64,000 nt of DNA from CAZTCJ01 sp964612085 (lineage in GTDB: Bacteria > Pseudomonadota > Alphaproteobacteria > JAJFIK01), in the NCBI GenBank assembly GCA_964612085.1, contig CAZTCJ010000011.1, positions 4,648 through 68,647 on the forward strand, read 5' to 3'. The position numbers and the translations under genes were made by a program. Shown here piece by piece: positions 1 through 7,514 of this stretch; position 1 is the first letter of the stretch; every line of letters begins with the position of its first letter. A model generated the notes under the pieces. That model worked only from the letters and a program-made list of their open reading frames with translations, was not told the origin of the DNA and ran no database searches.

Positions 1-2
1 GT

Positions 3-251
3 TTAGGTGCGGGAGCGTCCGGCGCTGGGCAGGCCGGCGGACGGGTTTTCGGATCCGGCGGACGTATCGGGCTGGGCGGACAGGGTGTTCAGTTCCTCGT
101 CGATCGAGGCGATGCCCATGCGCAGGAGCCAGACGGTCAGGGACAGATCCTGAGTCTTGGATTCCTCGAGCAGAAACTCGAGGCAGTTCCGGATACCGAT
201 CATGGACTCCCGGCGGTTACGCGCGCCGGATTCGGGCCCGCCGTCACTCAT
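3..251 (-). CDS. Small hypothetical protein (82 aa), last gene of the GNAT/isochorismatase-like operon
   Basis: The protein is not recognised. It has a predicted helical core around residues 15-55 (RESMIGIRNCLEFLLEESK, then a Leu-rich stretch) and a low-complexity Ser/Ala/Pro tail; there is no signal peptide or membrane segment. The ATG at 251 overlaps the TGA of the upstream gene (ATGA, 248-251), which implies translational coupling and supports it as a real gene despite its size. The stop (TAA, 3-5) lies inside the window, so it is complete. It may be an accessory subunit of the upstream isochorismatase-fold protein, but that is inference from position only. Confidence 0.55.
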   Translation of the reverse strand: MSDGGPESGARNRRESMIGIRNCLEFLLEESKTQDLSLTVWLLRMGIASIDEELNTLSAQPDTSAGSENPSAGLPSAGRSRT

Positions 252-871
252 GGCCGGGTCTCCGTCAGTTTCAGCATCAGATCGCTGGGGGCGTAGCGTT
301 TGAGGAAGTGAGCCGTTTCCATTACGTCTCCAAAGAAGCGGGCGATTGTTATGTCCTGCGCCGACTCCAGGCTGTTTTCAGCGGGAGCCAGTCCGGGAAG
401 GAAGCAGGCATCATTAATATACGTTAATCTTATATGCCTCTCCTGGGCGTCCACAAGGGTAGAAAGACAACTCATCGTTCCTTCGATCCCCACCAGAATG
501 GCGGAGCGCCGGATCTGACTTATGATCATGGTCCGGAACTGGGGGCTGGAGAACGCGGACGGCCCGTTGGTGATGAAGGTCATTTCACAGGCGGTGGGCT
601 CGAAGCCTTCGATGGGGCGCCAGGCGTCGCCGCACGGATCGAACTCGTCGCGCTCGCGCCACAAGACATGGGCCACGGGCCAGCCGGACAGCCGGGCCAT
701 TTGCAGGATCGACCGGCAGTTTTCCAAAGCGCGCCAGATATTCTCGGAACTGTGCAGCCGGGCCTGCTCGAAGGCGTCCCGTTGCAGTCCCTGAAAAATC
801 ACCAGAGGACTCGTTCCCGGCGAACCGGATTTAAGGCCTGTCGAGCAATCGAAGCGGTGTGGTGTGTTCAT
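248..871 (-). CDS. Isochorismatase-fold (cysteine hydrolase-like) protein, probably with a degenerate catalytic triad
   Basis: The 207-aa protein has the isochorismatase/nicotinamidase-like layout: a hydrophobic first strand (residues 22-30, SPLVIFQGL), a SAF motif near residues 105-107, and the nucleophile-elbow region LVGIEGTMSC with Cys135, followed by a DA at 141-142. Active family members use Asp-Lys-Cys. Here the Asp expected after the first strand reads Phe26 and the Lys expected before SAF reads Thr, while Cys135 is kept. The family call is therefore fair but hydrolase activity is doubtful. The ATG overlaps the stop of the upstream GNAT gene by 4 bp (868-871), and its own stop overlaps the next small gene, so this is a coupled operon. 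Substrate unknown. Confidence 0.65.
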   Translation of the reverse strand: MNTPHRFDCSTGLKSGSPGTSPLVIFQGLQRDAFEQARLHSSENIWRALENCRSILQMARLSGWPVAHVLWRERDEFDPCGDAWRPIEGFEPTACEMTFITNGPSAFSSPQFRTMIISQIRRSAILVGIEGTMSCLSTLVDAQERHIRLTYINDACFLPGLAPAENSLESAQDITIARFFGDVMETAHFLKRYAPSDLMLKLTETRP

Positions 872-1518
872 CGGCGGCGTTCCGGGTTTGTTGGCGGTCT
901 TGAAGCGGAAACCTCGAGAATGCCTGGCCGATCCCAGTCACCTTCGGGTCTCGCGATAACGAGCGGATCCGAATCGAGCGTCACGGCATCGGAACCGGGC
1001 GTAAGCGGGCACAGAATTTCTGCATACTCGTGATCGGAAAAAACAAAACGCGCGCGTTCGCTCCTTTCACGGAAACCGAAACGACGCCAAAAACGCAACA
1101 ACCTAACCTGAGCGTGTCCGTAGACGAGGCGGTATCCCTTTCTCCGGCAGATTTCAAGACCATACCGAATCAAAGGCCCGGTGATGGGCATCGATCGAAA
1201 CTCGCGCCGCACGGCAACCCGCTCAAGCTTCGCGAAATCCGCGAAGAAACGCAATCGCAGCGTTCCCGCGGGCTCGCCCTCGACACTCGCCAGAACGTTC
1301 AAACCCGTAAAGTCGTTGCCGTCGAACTCTTCATCGAACGGACACTGCTGATCCCCGATGAAAACAAGCGAGCGCACGGTTGCGGTCCGTAAATACTCGT
1401 TGAGTGAGCTGACAACGCGAATATCGAGCGCGTTATCTGTCAGAGCACCTTTCTGTGTACGACTGTCATCACCACTTGGGTGCCAACCGGAATTGTCCCG
1501 GCCAGGATCCCCCGCCAT
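868..1518 (-). CDS. GNAT family N-acetyltransferase
   Basis: This 216-aa protein has a GNAT core: the beta4/alpha3 region KLERVAVRREFRS (acyl-CoA pyrophosphate loop variant), a following helix, and the terminal FWRRFGFRERSE motif typical of GNAT beta6-beta7. The start is taken at the ATG at 1518, which has a GAAGGGG ribosome site 4-5 bases upstream; a longer reading frame to 1905 is open only because it runs antisense-like through the neighbouring gene in another frame. It ends in a 4-bp overlap with the isochorismatase-like gene. Substrate unknown; the pairing with a cysteine-hydrolase fold suggests small-molecule amine modification, which is inference. Confidence 0.72.
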   Translation of the reverse strand: MAGDPGRDNSGWHPSGDDSRTQKGALTDNALDIRVVSSLNEYLRTATVRSLVFIGDQQCPFDEEFDGNDFTGLNVLASVEGEPAGTLRLRFFADFAKLERVAVRREFRSMPITGPLIRYGLEICRRKGYRLVYGHAQVRLLRFWRRFGFRERSERARFVFSDHEYAEILCPLTPGSDAVTLDSDPLVIARPEGDWDRPGILEVSASRPPTNPERRR

Positions 1519-1579
1519 CTTTTCCCCTTCACCAGAATGCGGCCAGCCTTTTGCCGGTCCGCCGTCACGCCATGAGGTC

Positions 1580-2197
1580 TTAAGCCGCCGCCGATTGCTC
1601 GATATGCGAGCTGCGTCCGTAGAGATTGGGCGGGGCGCATTGGGTCGTGTCCGCCAAGCGCTCATAGCCGAGGCTGTTGAGCAACTGGCTGCCGATCTTC
1701 GTACCCGCCGTCGCGTAGTAGGGGACGTCGGGATAAATCTCCCGTTCCAGGATGCGGGCGGATTTCCAGATGGACGCCTTGGCTTTGCGGGTCTCTCCGG
1801 CCAAAGCCCAGATATAGACCGCTTCTGGCGCTTCCCGTTCGGACGCGACCCATTGGGGATCGACCTGAAGTCCTGAAAATGTGCCATTCCACAAAGCCCG
1901 CACACCGGAAGCGGTCATTGGCAGGGTTGCAATAAAACCAGTCACGGAATTTTGAAGTGTATCTTTGGCCGAAGCGTGACCGGCCGTCTGATCCGGTTCG
2001 ATGGCTTCATCGACCACCAGAAGAGTGGACCGGTTTTTCCTGAAAATCCGATGAAGAAGACCGGGACCCGCCACGTCCTTGCTGATCAACCTCTGGGCGA
2101 TCCCGAATATACTGGGGATCTCGCTGATCTTGGCGGGCCGGATATGCAGTTTGAAAAGGTCCTCTGAACCGAGGATAGCTGAACTACCAGTAGTCAT
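1580..2197 (-). CDS. GNAT-like acyltransferase-fold protein, first gene of the operon
   Basis: The 205-aa protein begins with an IRPAKISEIPSIFGIAQ stretch, the usual N-terminal strand and helix of a GNAT domain, has a VTGFIATLPM strand in the middle, an Arg/Lys-rich helix region (TRKAKASIWKSARIL) where the acyl-CoA binding helix is expected, and ends with LLNSLGYERL, a common GNAT ending. The match is weaker than for the next gene and the acyl-CoA loop is not canonical. It is separated by 61 bp from the next gene on the same strand and faces the LysR gene divergently. It could alternatively be an acyl-homoserine-lactone-synthase-like fold; function is unknown. Confidence 0.55.
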   Translation of the reverse strand: MTTGSSAILGSEDLFKLHIRPAKISEIPSIFGIAQRLISKDVAGPGLLHRIFRKNRSTLLVVDEAIEPDQTAGHASAKDTLQNSVTGFIATLPMTASGVRALWNGTFSGLQVDPQWVASEREAPEAVYIWALAGETRKAKASIWKSARILEREIYPDVPYYATAGTKIGSQLLNSLGYERLADTTQCAPPNLYGRSSHIEQSAAA

Positions 2198-2258
2198 AAC
2201 ACCCGAATGTCCCTACAATGTCTGGTCGCAAGGATCCGCGCGGGGCCCGGCGTCTGAT

Positions 2259-2268
2259 CTGACGTCAG
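2259..2268. promoter_or_regulatory. Perfect 10-bp palindrome CTGACGTCAG in the divergent promoter region
   Basis: CTGACGTCAG is followed by a run of six T. It lies between the GNAT-like operon (start 2197, minus) and the LysR gene (start about 2387, plus), a typical place for an operator. Protein bound is unknown; it could be autoregulated by the LysR protein, but a LysR box (T-N11-A) is usually longer. Chance occurrence cannot be excluded. Confidence 0.25.
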
Positions 2269-2386
2269 TTTTTTCGGGAGTCTTCGTTGTGACCCGTTGC
2301 GGGACGAGAGCCGTTTGGCTCATAACAACAGGGTGACAGGTGGCGCGCCTTCGCGCTTCAGGCACTGGTGTATAGGGGCTATAGAC

Positions 2387-3412
2387 GTGGAACAGGGTGA
2401 TGCACAGGAGGGCCGGACGGGCCCCAACTGGGATGATCTGAAGATCTTCCATGCGGTTTGTCAGCTGGGAAGCTTCTCGAAAGCCGCTGAAGCGCTGGAT
2501 TTGACCCAGCCCACCATCAGCCGCCGGGTCGATGGCCTCGAGCGGTATCTCAAGGCACAGCTTCTGGTGCGCTCTCCGGCCGGCGTCACGCCGACTGATG
2601 ACGGGCGCCTGGTGCTGGAGCATGCGCAGATGATGCAGCAGTCAGCCAAGGAGCTGACCCGCAAGGTGCGCCAAAGTGATGATTCTGTTGAGGGATCGGT
2701 CCGCGTGGCGGTGCCCGACGGGCTGCTGACCTATTGGCTGGCGCCCTTGGTCAAGGACTTCCAGCGCGCCAACCCGATGCTGTCGCTTGAGTTTATCTGC
2801 GGCTTCGAAGAGGGCGCCCTGGACGACGCGGACGTCCACATGTCGATCCAGTTCTCAGACCGGGTTGCGCCCCATTGCGTCGCCCTGCCGCTGGGCGTCG
2901 TGCATTACCTGCCTTATGCCTCGCCGGAATATCTGGGGGTCTATGGCGAGCCCAAGACCATGCACGATCTGGTCGCGCACCGGTATGTCTATCACACCAA
3001 CCAGAAGCACCAGAGCGATCAGTGGGACAAGGAAGTCCTGGCGCTGGGCCAGATCGTCCAGCTTGCCTTCGTGACCAATTCCAGCGGCGCCATGGTGGAA
3101 GCCGTGCGCGCCGGCGTCGGCATCGGCATGATCCCGTCTTACTTCGGCACGTTCGACAGCGGCCTCCAGCCGCTCGATTTCGACTACAAGGCCCAAGCCA
3201 ATTTCTGGCTGGTGTTCGAGCGCCGTATGACCGAGCTGGCCCGTATCCGGGCAGTGATCGACTGGATCAAGACAGCCATCGACAAGCACCGCATGCCGTG
3301 GTTCGCCGAAGCCTTCGTCCATCCCCGTGAGTTCGGGAAATACGAGGCTGTGCGGCGTCCCCTGATGCCCGTCCAGACCGCGCCTGCCCGGTCCCATGAA
3401 CCCGTATCATGA
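2387..3412 (+). CDS. LysR family transcriptional regulator
   Basis: This is a LysR-type DNA-binding regulator. The start is placed at GTG 2387, giving 341 aa, because an AGGGGC ribosome site precedes it and the winged helix then begins at the usual place (NWDDLKIFHAVCQLGSFSKA, about residues 14-33, followed by LTQPTISRRVDGLE). A longer frame to 2297 lacks a better start. The C-terminal periplasmic-binding-fold effector domain runs from about residue 100, with GLLTYWLAPLVKDF as its first strand and helix and the family's VEAVRAGVGIGMIPSYF motif near residue 240. It is divergent from the GNAT/isochorismatase-like operon and is its likely regulator. The ligand cannot be told. Confidence 0.88.
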   Translation: MEQGDAQEGRTGPNWDDLKIFHAVCQLGSFSKAAEALDLTQPTISRRVDGLERYLKAQLLVRSPAGVTPTDDGRLVLEHAQMMQQSAKELTRKVRQSDDSVEGSVRVAVPDGLLTYWLAPLVKDFQRANPMLSLEFICGFEEGALDDADVHMSIQFSDRVAPHCVALPLGVVHYLPYASPEYLGVYGEPKTMHDLVAHRYVYHTNQKHQSDQWDKEVLALGQIVQLAFVTNSSGAMVEAVRAGVGIGMIPSYFGTFDSGLQPLDFDYKAQANFWLVFERRMTELARIRAVIDWIKTAIDKHRMPWFAEAFVHPREFGKYEAVRRPLMPVQTAPARSHEPVS

Positions 3413-3740
3413 CGACGAACGGTTGTAGACGCTGAGTGGTTCTATCAAGTTTCGTGTCTAGGTTGTCTGCTTTTTGTATGACAGAAGGCGGTGGTCCCCT
3501 CATTTTTCCAAATTCCTTACCGCAACTTCATACAAGTTTGAGGAAGCGTGGGTGACTCTGTGGATAACCCCTGATTTATCCACAGAGTGAAAAAATTTGT
3601 ATAGTGCGAAATAAAGATTATGAATAGTAGCAAAAATAATTGCGAATGATGCTTGGATGCGCGCGTTTTTTTCTTTGTTGAACCCTCTTTTCTGATAACC
3701 TTGGTTGCAAGTTATGACAATCAAACACCGAAGACTTACG
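3413..3740. other. AT-rich intergenic gap between the LysR and XRE regulators
   Basis: This 328-bp gap has no supportable gene. It is visibly AT-rich against the GC-rich surroundings, especially 3585-3700 (A/T runs, TTGTATAGTG, TTTTTTTCTTTG). It holds the DnaA-box palindrome (3555-3588) and a small inverted repeat AACTT-N5-AAGTT (3524-3538). It must contain the promoter of the XRE gene. Whether it is a replication-related locus is discussed in the findings. Confidence 0.5.
3555..3588. promoter_or_regulatory. Inverted pair of consensus DnaA boxes (13-bp perfect arms)
   Basis: The left arm ACTCTGTGGATAA (3555-3567) and the right arm TTATCCACAGAGT (3576-3588) are exact reverse complements around an 8-nt spacer. 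Each arm contains the strongest bacterial DnaA box, TTATCCACA (3576-3584 on plus; 3559-3567 on minus). An AT-rich stretch follows directly. This fits DnaA binding, either at an origin or as a DnaA-controlled promoter or titration site. Only two boxes are present, fewer than most known origins. Confidence 0.6.
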
Positions 3741-4151
3741 ATGTCAGAATATTACCGCTTGGGTCTCTTAGTCGGCGCAAAGTTGCGTTACTTGCGGCAA
3801 CAGAAAAACATGGCGCCTGAGGCTGCTGCGGCAGCCCTTGGTCTTGGCGTTGATGAGCTGGGCGAGATCGAACGGGGCGCGCGGATTGCCAATGCCGCCG
3901 TGCTGCACCGGATCGCGTCCGTTTTCGACTGCGAGCTGTCCAGCCTGTTCTACTGGCCGGCCATGCGCGGCGATGACAGCGAGATCAAAGGGCAGACCGC
4001 TCACCCGGAAATGGGTCAAAGCCGGGAGATCGACGATCAGGGCATGGCCCTGCTGCGCTCGTTCAGCGGCATCGCCGATCCGTTCATGCGCGAGGAAATC
4101 CTCAAGATCACCAGCTTTCTGGCGCGCTATTCCCAGACCCGGCCGGTTTAA
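3741..4151 (+). CDS. XRE family helix-turn-helix transcriptional regulator
   Basis: The 136-aa protein carries an N-terminal Cro/C1-type HTH (about residues 8-65: GAKLRYLRQQKNMAPEAAAA, then ELGEIERGARIANAAVLHRI), followed by FDCELSSLFYW, a standard end for the domain. The C-terminal half is helical without a known domain. The start at ATG 3741 is chosen because a GAAG lies upstream and the domain then starts near the N-terminus; ATG 3714 or TTG 3705 in frame are possible. It follows an AT-rich gap with DnaA boxes, so DnaA or self-control of this gene is possible. Confidence 0.82.
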   Translation: MSEYYRLGLLVGAKLRYLRQQKNMAPEAAAAALGLGVDELGEIERGARIANAAVLHRIASVFDCELSSLFYWPAMRGDDSEIKGQTAHPEMGQSREIDDQGMALLRSFSGIADPFMREEILKITSFLARYSQTRPV

Positions 4152-4183
4152 AGCGGCCTGAGGCCTGGGATCTAAGACCCGGT

Positions 4184-4615
4184 CTAGCGGATCCCCACAT
4201 CCTGGTTCTCGCCGTCGCCGCCTTCCGCGTTGTCAGCGCCCAGCGTGTAAAGCGCATAAGGACGGCCTTCGCCCGGAATGTCGTACCGGTACGGCTGGCC
4301 CCACGGGTCGGTCAGGCCGTCTTCCCCGTCGAGATAGGGACCGCCCCAGAACGCCGCGCCCGAGGGCGCCGTCACCAGAGCGGCCAGGCCTTCTTCTTCC
4401 GTCGGATAGCGGCCCACTTCGAGCCGGTAGAGATCCAAAGCGCCCTTGATCTGCTTGATCTGCACATCGGCGGTTTTCGACTTGGCCTTGCCGAGGAAGC
4501 CCATGGCCCAGGGACCGGCGATCCCCACCAGGAGCGCCAGGATGGCCAGCACGACAAGCAGTTCGAGCAGGGAAAATCCGCGCGTTTTGGCGGTCTTGCG
4601 GCGACGGTTGAACAT
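4184..4615 (-). CDS. gspG: Type II secretion system major pseudopilin GspG
   Basis: The protein (143 aa) has a class III prepilin signal, short basic leader then RGFSLLELLVVLAILALLVG, with cleavage after the Gly and the conserved Glu at +5. The C-terminal globular part holds the GspG pattern: KTADVQIKQIKGALDLYRLE, RYPTEEEGLAAL, and DPWGQPYRYDIPGEGRPYAL, ending in an acidic Gly-rich loop where GspG binds calcium. The start at 4615 has a GAGGAC site; a frame open to 4633 is less likely. It would form the pseudopilus shaft of a type II system. The prepilin peptidase lies about 135 bp downstream on the same strand; gspC-F and gspH-K are not in the window. Confidence 0.9.
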   Translation of the reverse strand: MFNRRRKTAKTRGFSLLELLVVLAILALLVGIAGPWAMGFLGKAKSKTADVQIKQIKGALDLYRLEVGRYPTEEEGLAALVTAPSGAAFWGGPYLDGEDGLTDPWGQPYRYDIPGEGRPYALYTLGADNAEGGDGENQDVGIR

Positions 4616-4750
4616 CGGTTGTAGTCCTCGCAAATGGGCCTACGCACTTCATGCATAGGGGATGTGGTCTCAGAAGCACTCAAGACCGCAGGAACGCGGC
4701 AAGGAAAGGGCAAAGCCGCGCACCTGTAATCGCGGACACGCCTAATTCGG

Positions 4751-5572
4751 TCAAAAGAGGCTATCGAGACGCAGGGCTTGCGGCTGCAACGGGCCGTGCA
4801 GCCAGGTGACCCAGAACCCGAGCGCCAGAAAGGGACCGAACGGGATCGCCGTGGTGGCGGTGATCTCCCGCCCGCTGAGGCGCAGGCCCAGGGCCGCCGC
4901 CAGCCCCGCGAGCGATCCGATCAGAAGCACGGATGCAAGCCCGAACGGGCCGATCCAGGCGCCCGCCGCCGCCATCAGCTTGGCATCGCCCAGCCCGATC
5001 CCTTCACGCCCGCGCGCGCGCCGGTAGACCAGGCGCACCAGCCAGATCAGCCCATAACCGATCGCCGCGCCCACGGCATGCAGGCCGATCAGGCCGGGGC
5101 CGAGGGCCGCCGTCACGCCGAGGCCCGCCAGCACCAGGGGCAGGGTGATTTCGTCGGGCAGGATGTAATGCACCATGTCGATCCAGGAGAGCACCAGAAG
5201 CGCGAAGCCGAGACCGAGGCTCGCCAGGACGAGCCCCGCCGCCGCCTGCGGGCCGAGGGCGGCGAGGGTCCACAAGGTGACGGCCAGGGCCGCGATCTCG
5301 ATGGCGGGCAGACGCCAGGAAATAGGCGTGCGGCAGGACCGGCAGCGGCCGCGCAAGACGGCATAACTGACCAAGGGCACCAGATCGGCGGCGCCCAGGC
5401 GCATGCCGCAAGCATCGCAGGCCGACCGCGCCCAGCCGATGGGACGGCCCTCCGGCAGGCGCACAGCGACGAGCCCCAGAAAGCTGCCCAGAAAGGGGGC
5501 GGCGATCACCAGGGCGATCAGCGCCGGACCGGGCAGGGGCGCGCTCAACAGGGATGTGAGGTCCGTCATCAT
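4751..5572 (-). CDS. Prepilin peptidase (A24 family, GspO/PilD-like)
   Basis: This inner-membrane aspartic protease cleaves and usually N-methylates type IV prepilins and pseudopilins. It shows the N-terminal peptidase region with a zinc-type tetracysteine set (CDACG, then CRSC), the first catalytic Asp in SWIDMVHYILPDE, and the second in GLGDAKLMAA (GxGD). About seven to eight hydrophobic segments are visible. The start is one of two adjacent ATGs (5572 or 5569); upstream in-frame extension to 5608 lacks a ribosome site. It should process the GspG product of the next gene, making these two a functional pair. Confidence 0.9.
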   Translation of the reverse strand: MMTDLTSLLSAPLPGPALIALVIAAPFLGSFLGLVAVRLPEGRPIGWARSACDACGMRLGAADLVPLVSYAVLRGRCRSCRTPISWRLPAIEIAALAVTLWTLAALGPQAAAGLVLASLGLGFALLVLSWIDMVHYILPDEITLPLVLAGLGVTAALGPGLIGLHAVGAAIGYGLIWLVRLVYRRARGREGIGLGDAKLMAAAGAWIGPFGLASVLLIGSLAGLAAALGLRLSGREITATTAIPFGPFLALGFWVTWLHGPLQPQALRLDSLF

Positions 5573-5614
5573 GGGGCGGAGTGTGCGGTTCCCCGGCCCG
5601 TCCCGCAAGCAGGC

Positions 5615-6217
5615 TTATCGTGATGTCATGCGGTCATGGGCGTAGGCCCAGACCAGGGCGGCGAACAGGTTGGGCGGGCCCAGGCGCAGGGCCAGATCCA
5701 GCGGTTCGCGCACCAGCGGCCAGACGCTCAGGGCAAAGACGAAGATTACCCCATAGGCCAGGGCGGTCATGGTGACATAGTCGTGGAGCGCGGGCGCGCC
5801 GGTGCCCGCCAGAAGGATATAACTGGCGATAAAGAACGGCAGGGCGAAGCGCAGGCAGATCACGAGGCGTTCCAGGGCGTCGTAAGGGAGCGGTGTTTCT
5901 TCGTTGAGAAAGTCCAAAGCCCAGCCGGCGGCCCATTCCGACCCCGCCGCCAGGCCCGCCGCCGCGACCACGAACACGACCAGGCGGATCGGATGGGCCC
6001 GGTAGAAGATCGACAGGATGAAGGCCACCAGCACCGGCAGGCTCACCTGATTGATCAGAATCAGCAGGTCCGGCAGGCGGCCCGGCCGGAAGCCCTGTTC
6101 GATGCCATAGGCGATGGCGATGCCCGTGGCTCCCAGACCGGCGATAGCCGCCAGGATCAGGCTGACGGGGCTGGCCACGCCCCAGGACGGATCCGTGCTC
6201 GCTTGCGCCGCTGCCAT
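5615..6217 (-). CDS. Hypothetical polytopic membrane protein
   Basis: The 200-aa product has about five to six hydrophobic segments (for example LILAAIAGLGATGIAIAYGI, VSLPVLVAFILSIFY, IRLVVFVVAAAGLAAG, ALPFFIASYILLAGT, VTMTALAYGVIFVFALSVW). No catalytic motif or known family is recognised. The start at 6217 is preceded by GGGGAG; an ATG at 6247 lacks such a site. It lies 42 bp upstream of the prepilin peptidase on the same strand and may be co-transcribed with it; a link to secretion is inference only. Confidence 0.65.
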   Translation of the reverse strand: MAAAQASTDPSWGVASPVSLILAAIAGLGATGIAIAYGIEQGFRPGRLPDLLILINQVSLPVLVAFILSIFYRAHPIRLVVFVVAAAGLAAGSEWAAGWALDFLNEETPLPYDALERLVICLRFALPFFIASYILLAGTGAPALHDYVTMTALAYGVIFVFALSVWPLVREPLDLALRLGPPNLFAALVWAYAHDRMTSR

Positions 6218-6346
6218 GGCGAAACTCTCCCCCTTATCGTCCAGCACCGCTGCCTGAGCCTACCGTCCCGGACGGGACCTGTCGTTGCCAGGACGATGCG
6301 CTCCGTGCAGAATTATACTTTAACGCGACAAGCGTGGGGGGAGGCC

Positions 6347-6523
6347 ATGCCGATCTGGATCCTTTGGGTCATCCTGGTGCTCATCACGGGCTCGGCCATC
6401 GCCTATGGCGTGGTGAATTTCGCCCGGGAAGCCACGCCTTACGCGCTTCTCATCGGGGTCCCGCTGGCGCTGTTCGCGCTCTTTTCGCTGCTTCGGGACC
6501 TGCGCAAGAGCGGGCGGAAGTAA
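6347..6523 (+). CDS. Small two-helix membrane protein (58 aa)
   Basis: A strong ribosome site GGGGGGAGG ends two bases before the ATG at 6347. The product has two hydrophobic helices (MPIWILWVILVLITGSAIAY and YALLIGVPLALFALFSLL) and a basic tail RDLRKSGRK, a good small inner-membrane protein by composition and the positive-inside rule. It is followed after 5 bp by another membrane protein gene, so the two form an operon. Function unknown. Confidence 0.65.
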   Translation: MPIWILWVILVLITGSAIAYGVVNFAREATPYALLIGVPLALFALFSLLRDLRKSGRK

Positions 6524-6528
6524 GACCC

Positions 6529-6930
6529 ATGGAATCGCTGCAGGACGTGCGCGCGATCGGCATCTTCCTGGTCGCCTATCTGCTGTTGTCCTTCTCGCTG
6601 ACCTTCCTGGTCCGCCGCTACAAGCTCGTGGAACGGCTGCGCGCCACCGCGCCGACCCGGTTCCTGGTGCGCATCCTGTTGCGCGCCCAACTGATTTTCG
6701 CGGTGTTGCTGGCGGTCGCGGATCCCATACCGGGGCTGATGATCGTTTTCGCCGCGCTGGTCTCTTATCTCTATTACCGTCTTGGGACGGATTATTCCTA
6801 TCTGGCCTCGACCATTCAGCAGGCCTATTTCTTTGCCGCCATCTATTTCATGCTCGTTTACATCGTCCAGACGCGCGATGCCATGAAGCCCTGGTGGCAG
6901 CGGATTTTCGAATCGCCCCTGATCTCTTGA
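6529..6930 (+). CDS. Hypothetical membrane protein (133 aa)
   Basis: Four hydrophobic stretches are visible (IGIFLVAYLLLSFSLTFLV, FAVLLAVADPIPGLMIVFAA, VSYLYYRL, AYFFAAIYFMLVYIV). The start at 6529 directly follows the stop of the 58-aa membrane protein, so its translation is probably coupled to it. No family is recognised. The pair may form a small membrane complex. Confidence 0.65.
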   Translation: MESLQDVRAIGIFLVAYLLLSFSLTFLVRRYKLVERLRATAPTRFLVRILLRAQLIFAVLLAVADPIPGLMIVFAALVSYLYYRLGTDYSYLASTIQQAYFFAAIYFMLVYIVQTRDAMKPWWQRIFESPLIS

Positions 6931-7039
6931 GGCGCTTTTCTCGCAATGCGCGATTTGACCGGCCCGCCCGCCCGTGTTCCAATTCTTGCTTTATTGGGAC
7001 CGACGACACCAACTCACGCTCAGCCGGGGGAATGATCTC

Positions 7040-7438
7040 ATGACCGTTCTGCGCTTTACCGCGACGCCGCTTCTCACCGCCGCCCTGATCGCCCTGTCGC
7101 CCGCCGTCATGGCCGACGAAATCGACGAGGCCAAGGCCTATGTGGCCGGGAAATGCCCGTCCGAGATCGAAAAGCCAAGCATGCCCGATCCGGAAAAGGC
7201 CACCAAGGAAGAGGCGGAAGCAACGTACAAGTCGATCAAGTCCTATCAGGAAGCGCTGGGCGGGCACCGGGAGTGTCTCGACGCTCTGATCGAAGACAAG
7301 GATCTGGACCGCGAGCAGCGCCAGGCGGCGCTCGATACCTATAATGCCACGGTCGATGAAGAAACCGCCGTGGTCGAATCCTGGGCCAAGTTCTATGAGG
7401 CCTACAAAAAAGCCCGGAAGGATAAGGAAGAGGGCTGA
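7040..7438 (+). CDS. Secreted small protein with signal peptide
   Basis: The 132-aa product starts with a clear Sec signal (MTVLRFTATPLLTAALIALS, cleavage probably after VMA near residue 25) and continues as a Lys/Glu-rich helical protein with two cysteines (KCPSE and RECLD) that could pair in the periplasm. GGGGGAAT before the ATG at 7040 supports the start over an earlier in-frame ATG at 6974. The charged helical body resembles periplasmic adaptor or stress proteins but matches nothing recognised. Confidence 0.7.
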   Translation: MTVLRFTATPLLTAALIALSPAVMADEIDEAKAYVAGKCPSEIEKPSMPDPEKATKEEAEATYKSIKSYQEALGGHRECLDALIEDKDLDREQRQAALDTYNATVDEETAVVESWAKFYEAYKKARKDKEEG

Positions 7439-7474
7439 GCTTTCATTCCCCCAGAGGGACAGCCTGTCTGGAAA

Positions 7475-7492
7475 TTAACTCTTCCTTCACGG
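7475..7492 (+). promoter_or_regulatory. CtrA-like motif upstream of the sulfotransferase gene
   Basis: TTAACTCTTCCTTCACGG matches 14 of 18 positions of the sequence at 9707-9724, which precedes the ligase-like gene. The arrangement TTAA-N7-TTCA(C) is one mismatch from the alphaproteobacterial CtrA consensus TTAA-N7-TTAA. It ends 22 bp before the ATG. The shared motif suggests common regulation; CtrA as the binder is inference. Confidence 0.4.
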
Positions 7493-7514
7493 ATCAAATG
7501 AGATTGCTGACCCC

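Noticed and set aside
1519..1905. N-terminal extension of the GNAT gene to 1905
   Set aside because: The extra 129 residues are Arg/Ser/Pro-rich and overlap the GNAT-like gene in another frame; the GAAGGGG-preceded ATG at 1518 is better.
3413..3740. Calling the DnaA-box gap the chromosomal origin
   Set aside because: Only two boxes and no origin-linked neighbours such as hemE, dnaA or parAB; kept as a candidate site only.
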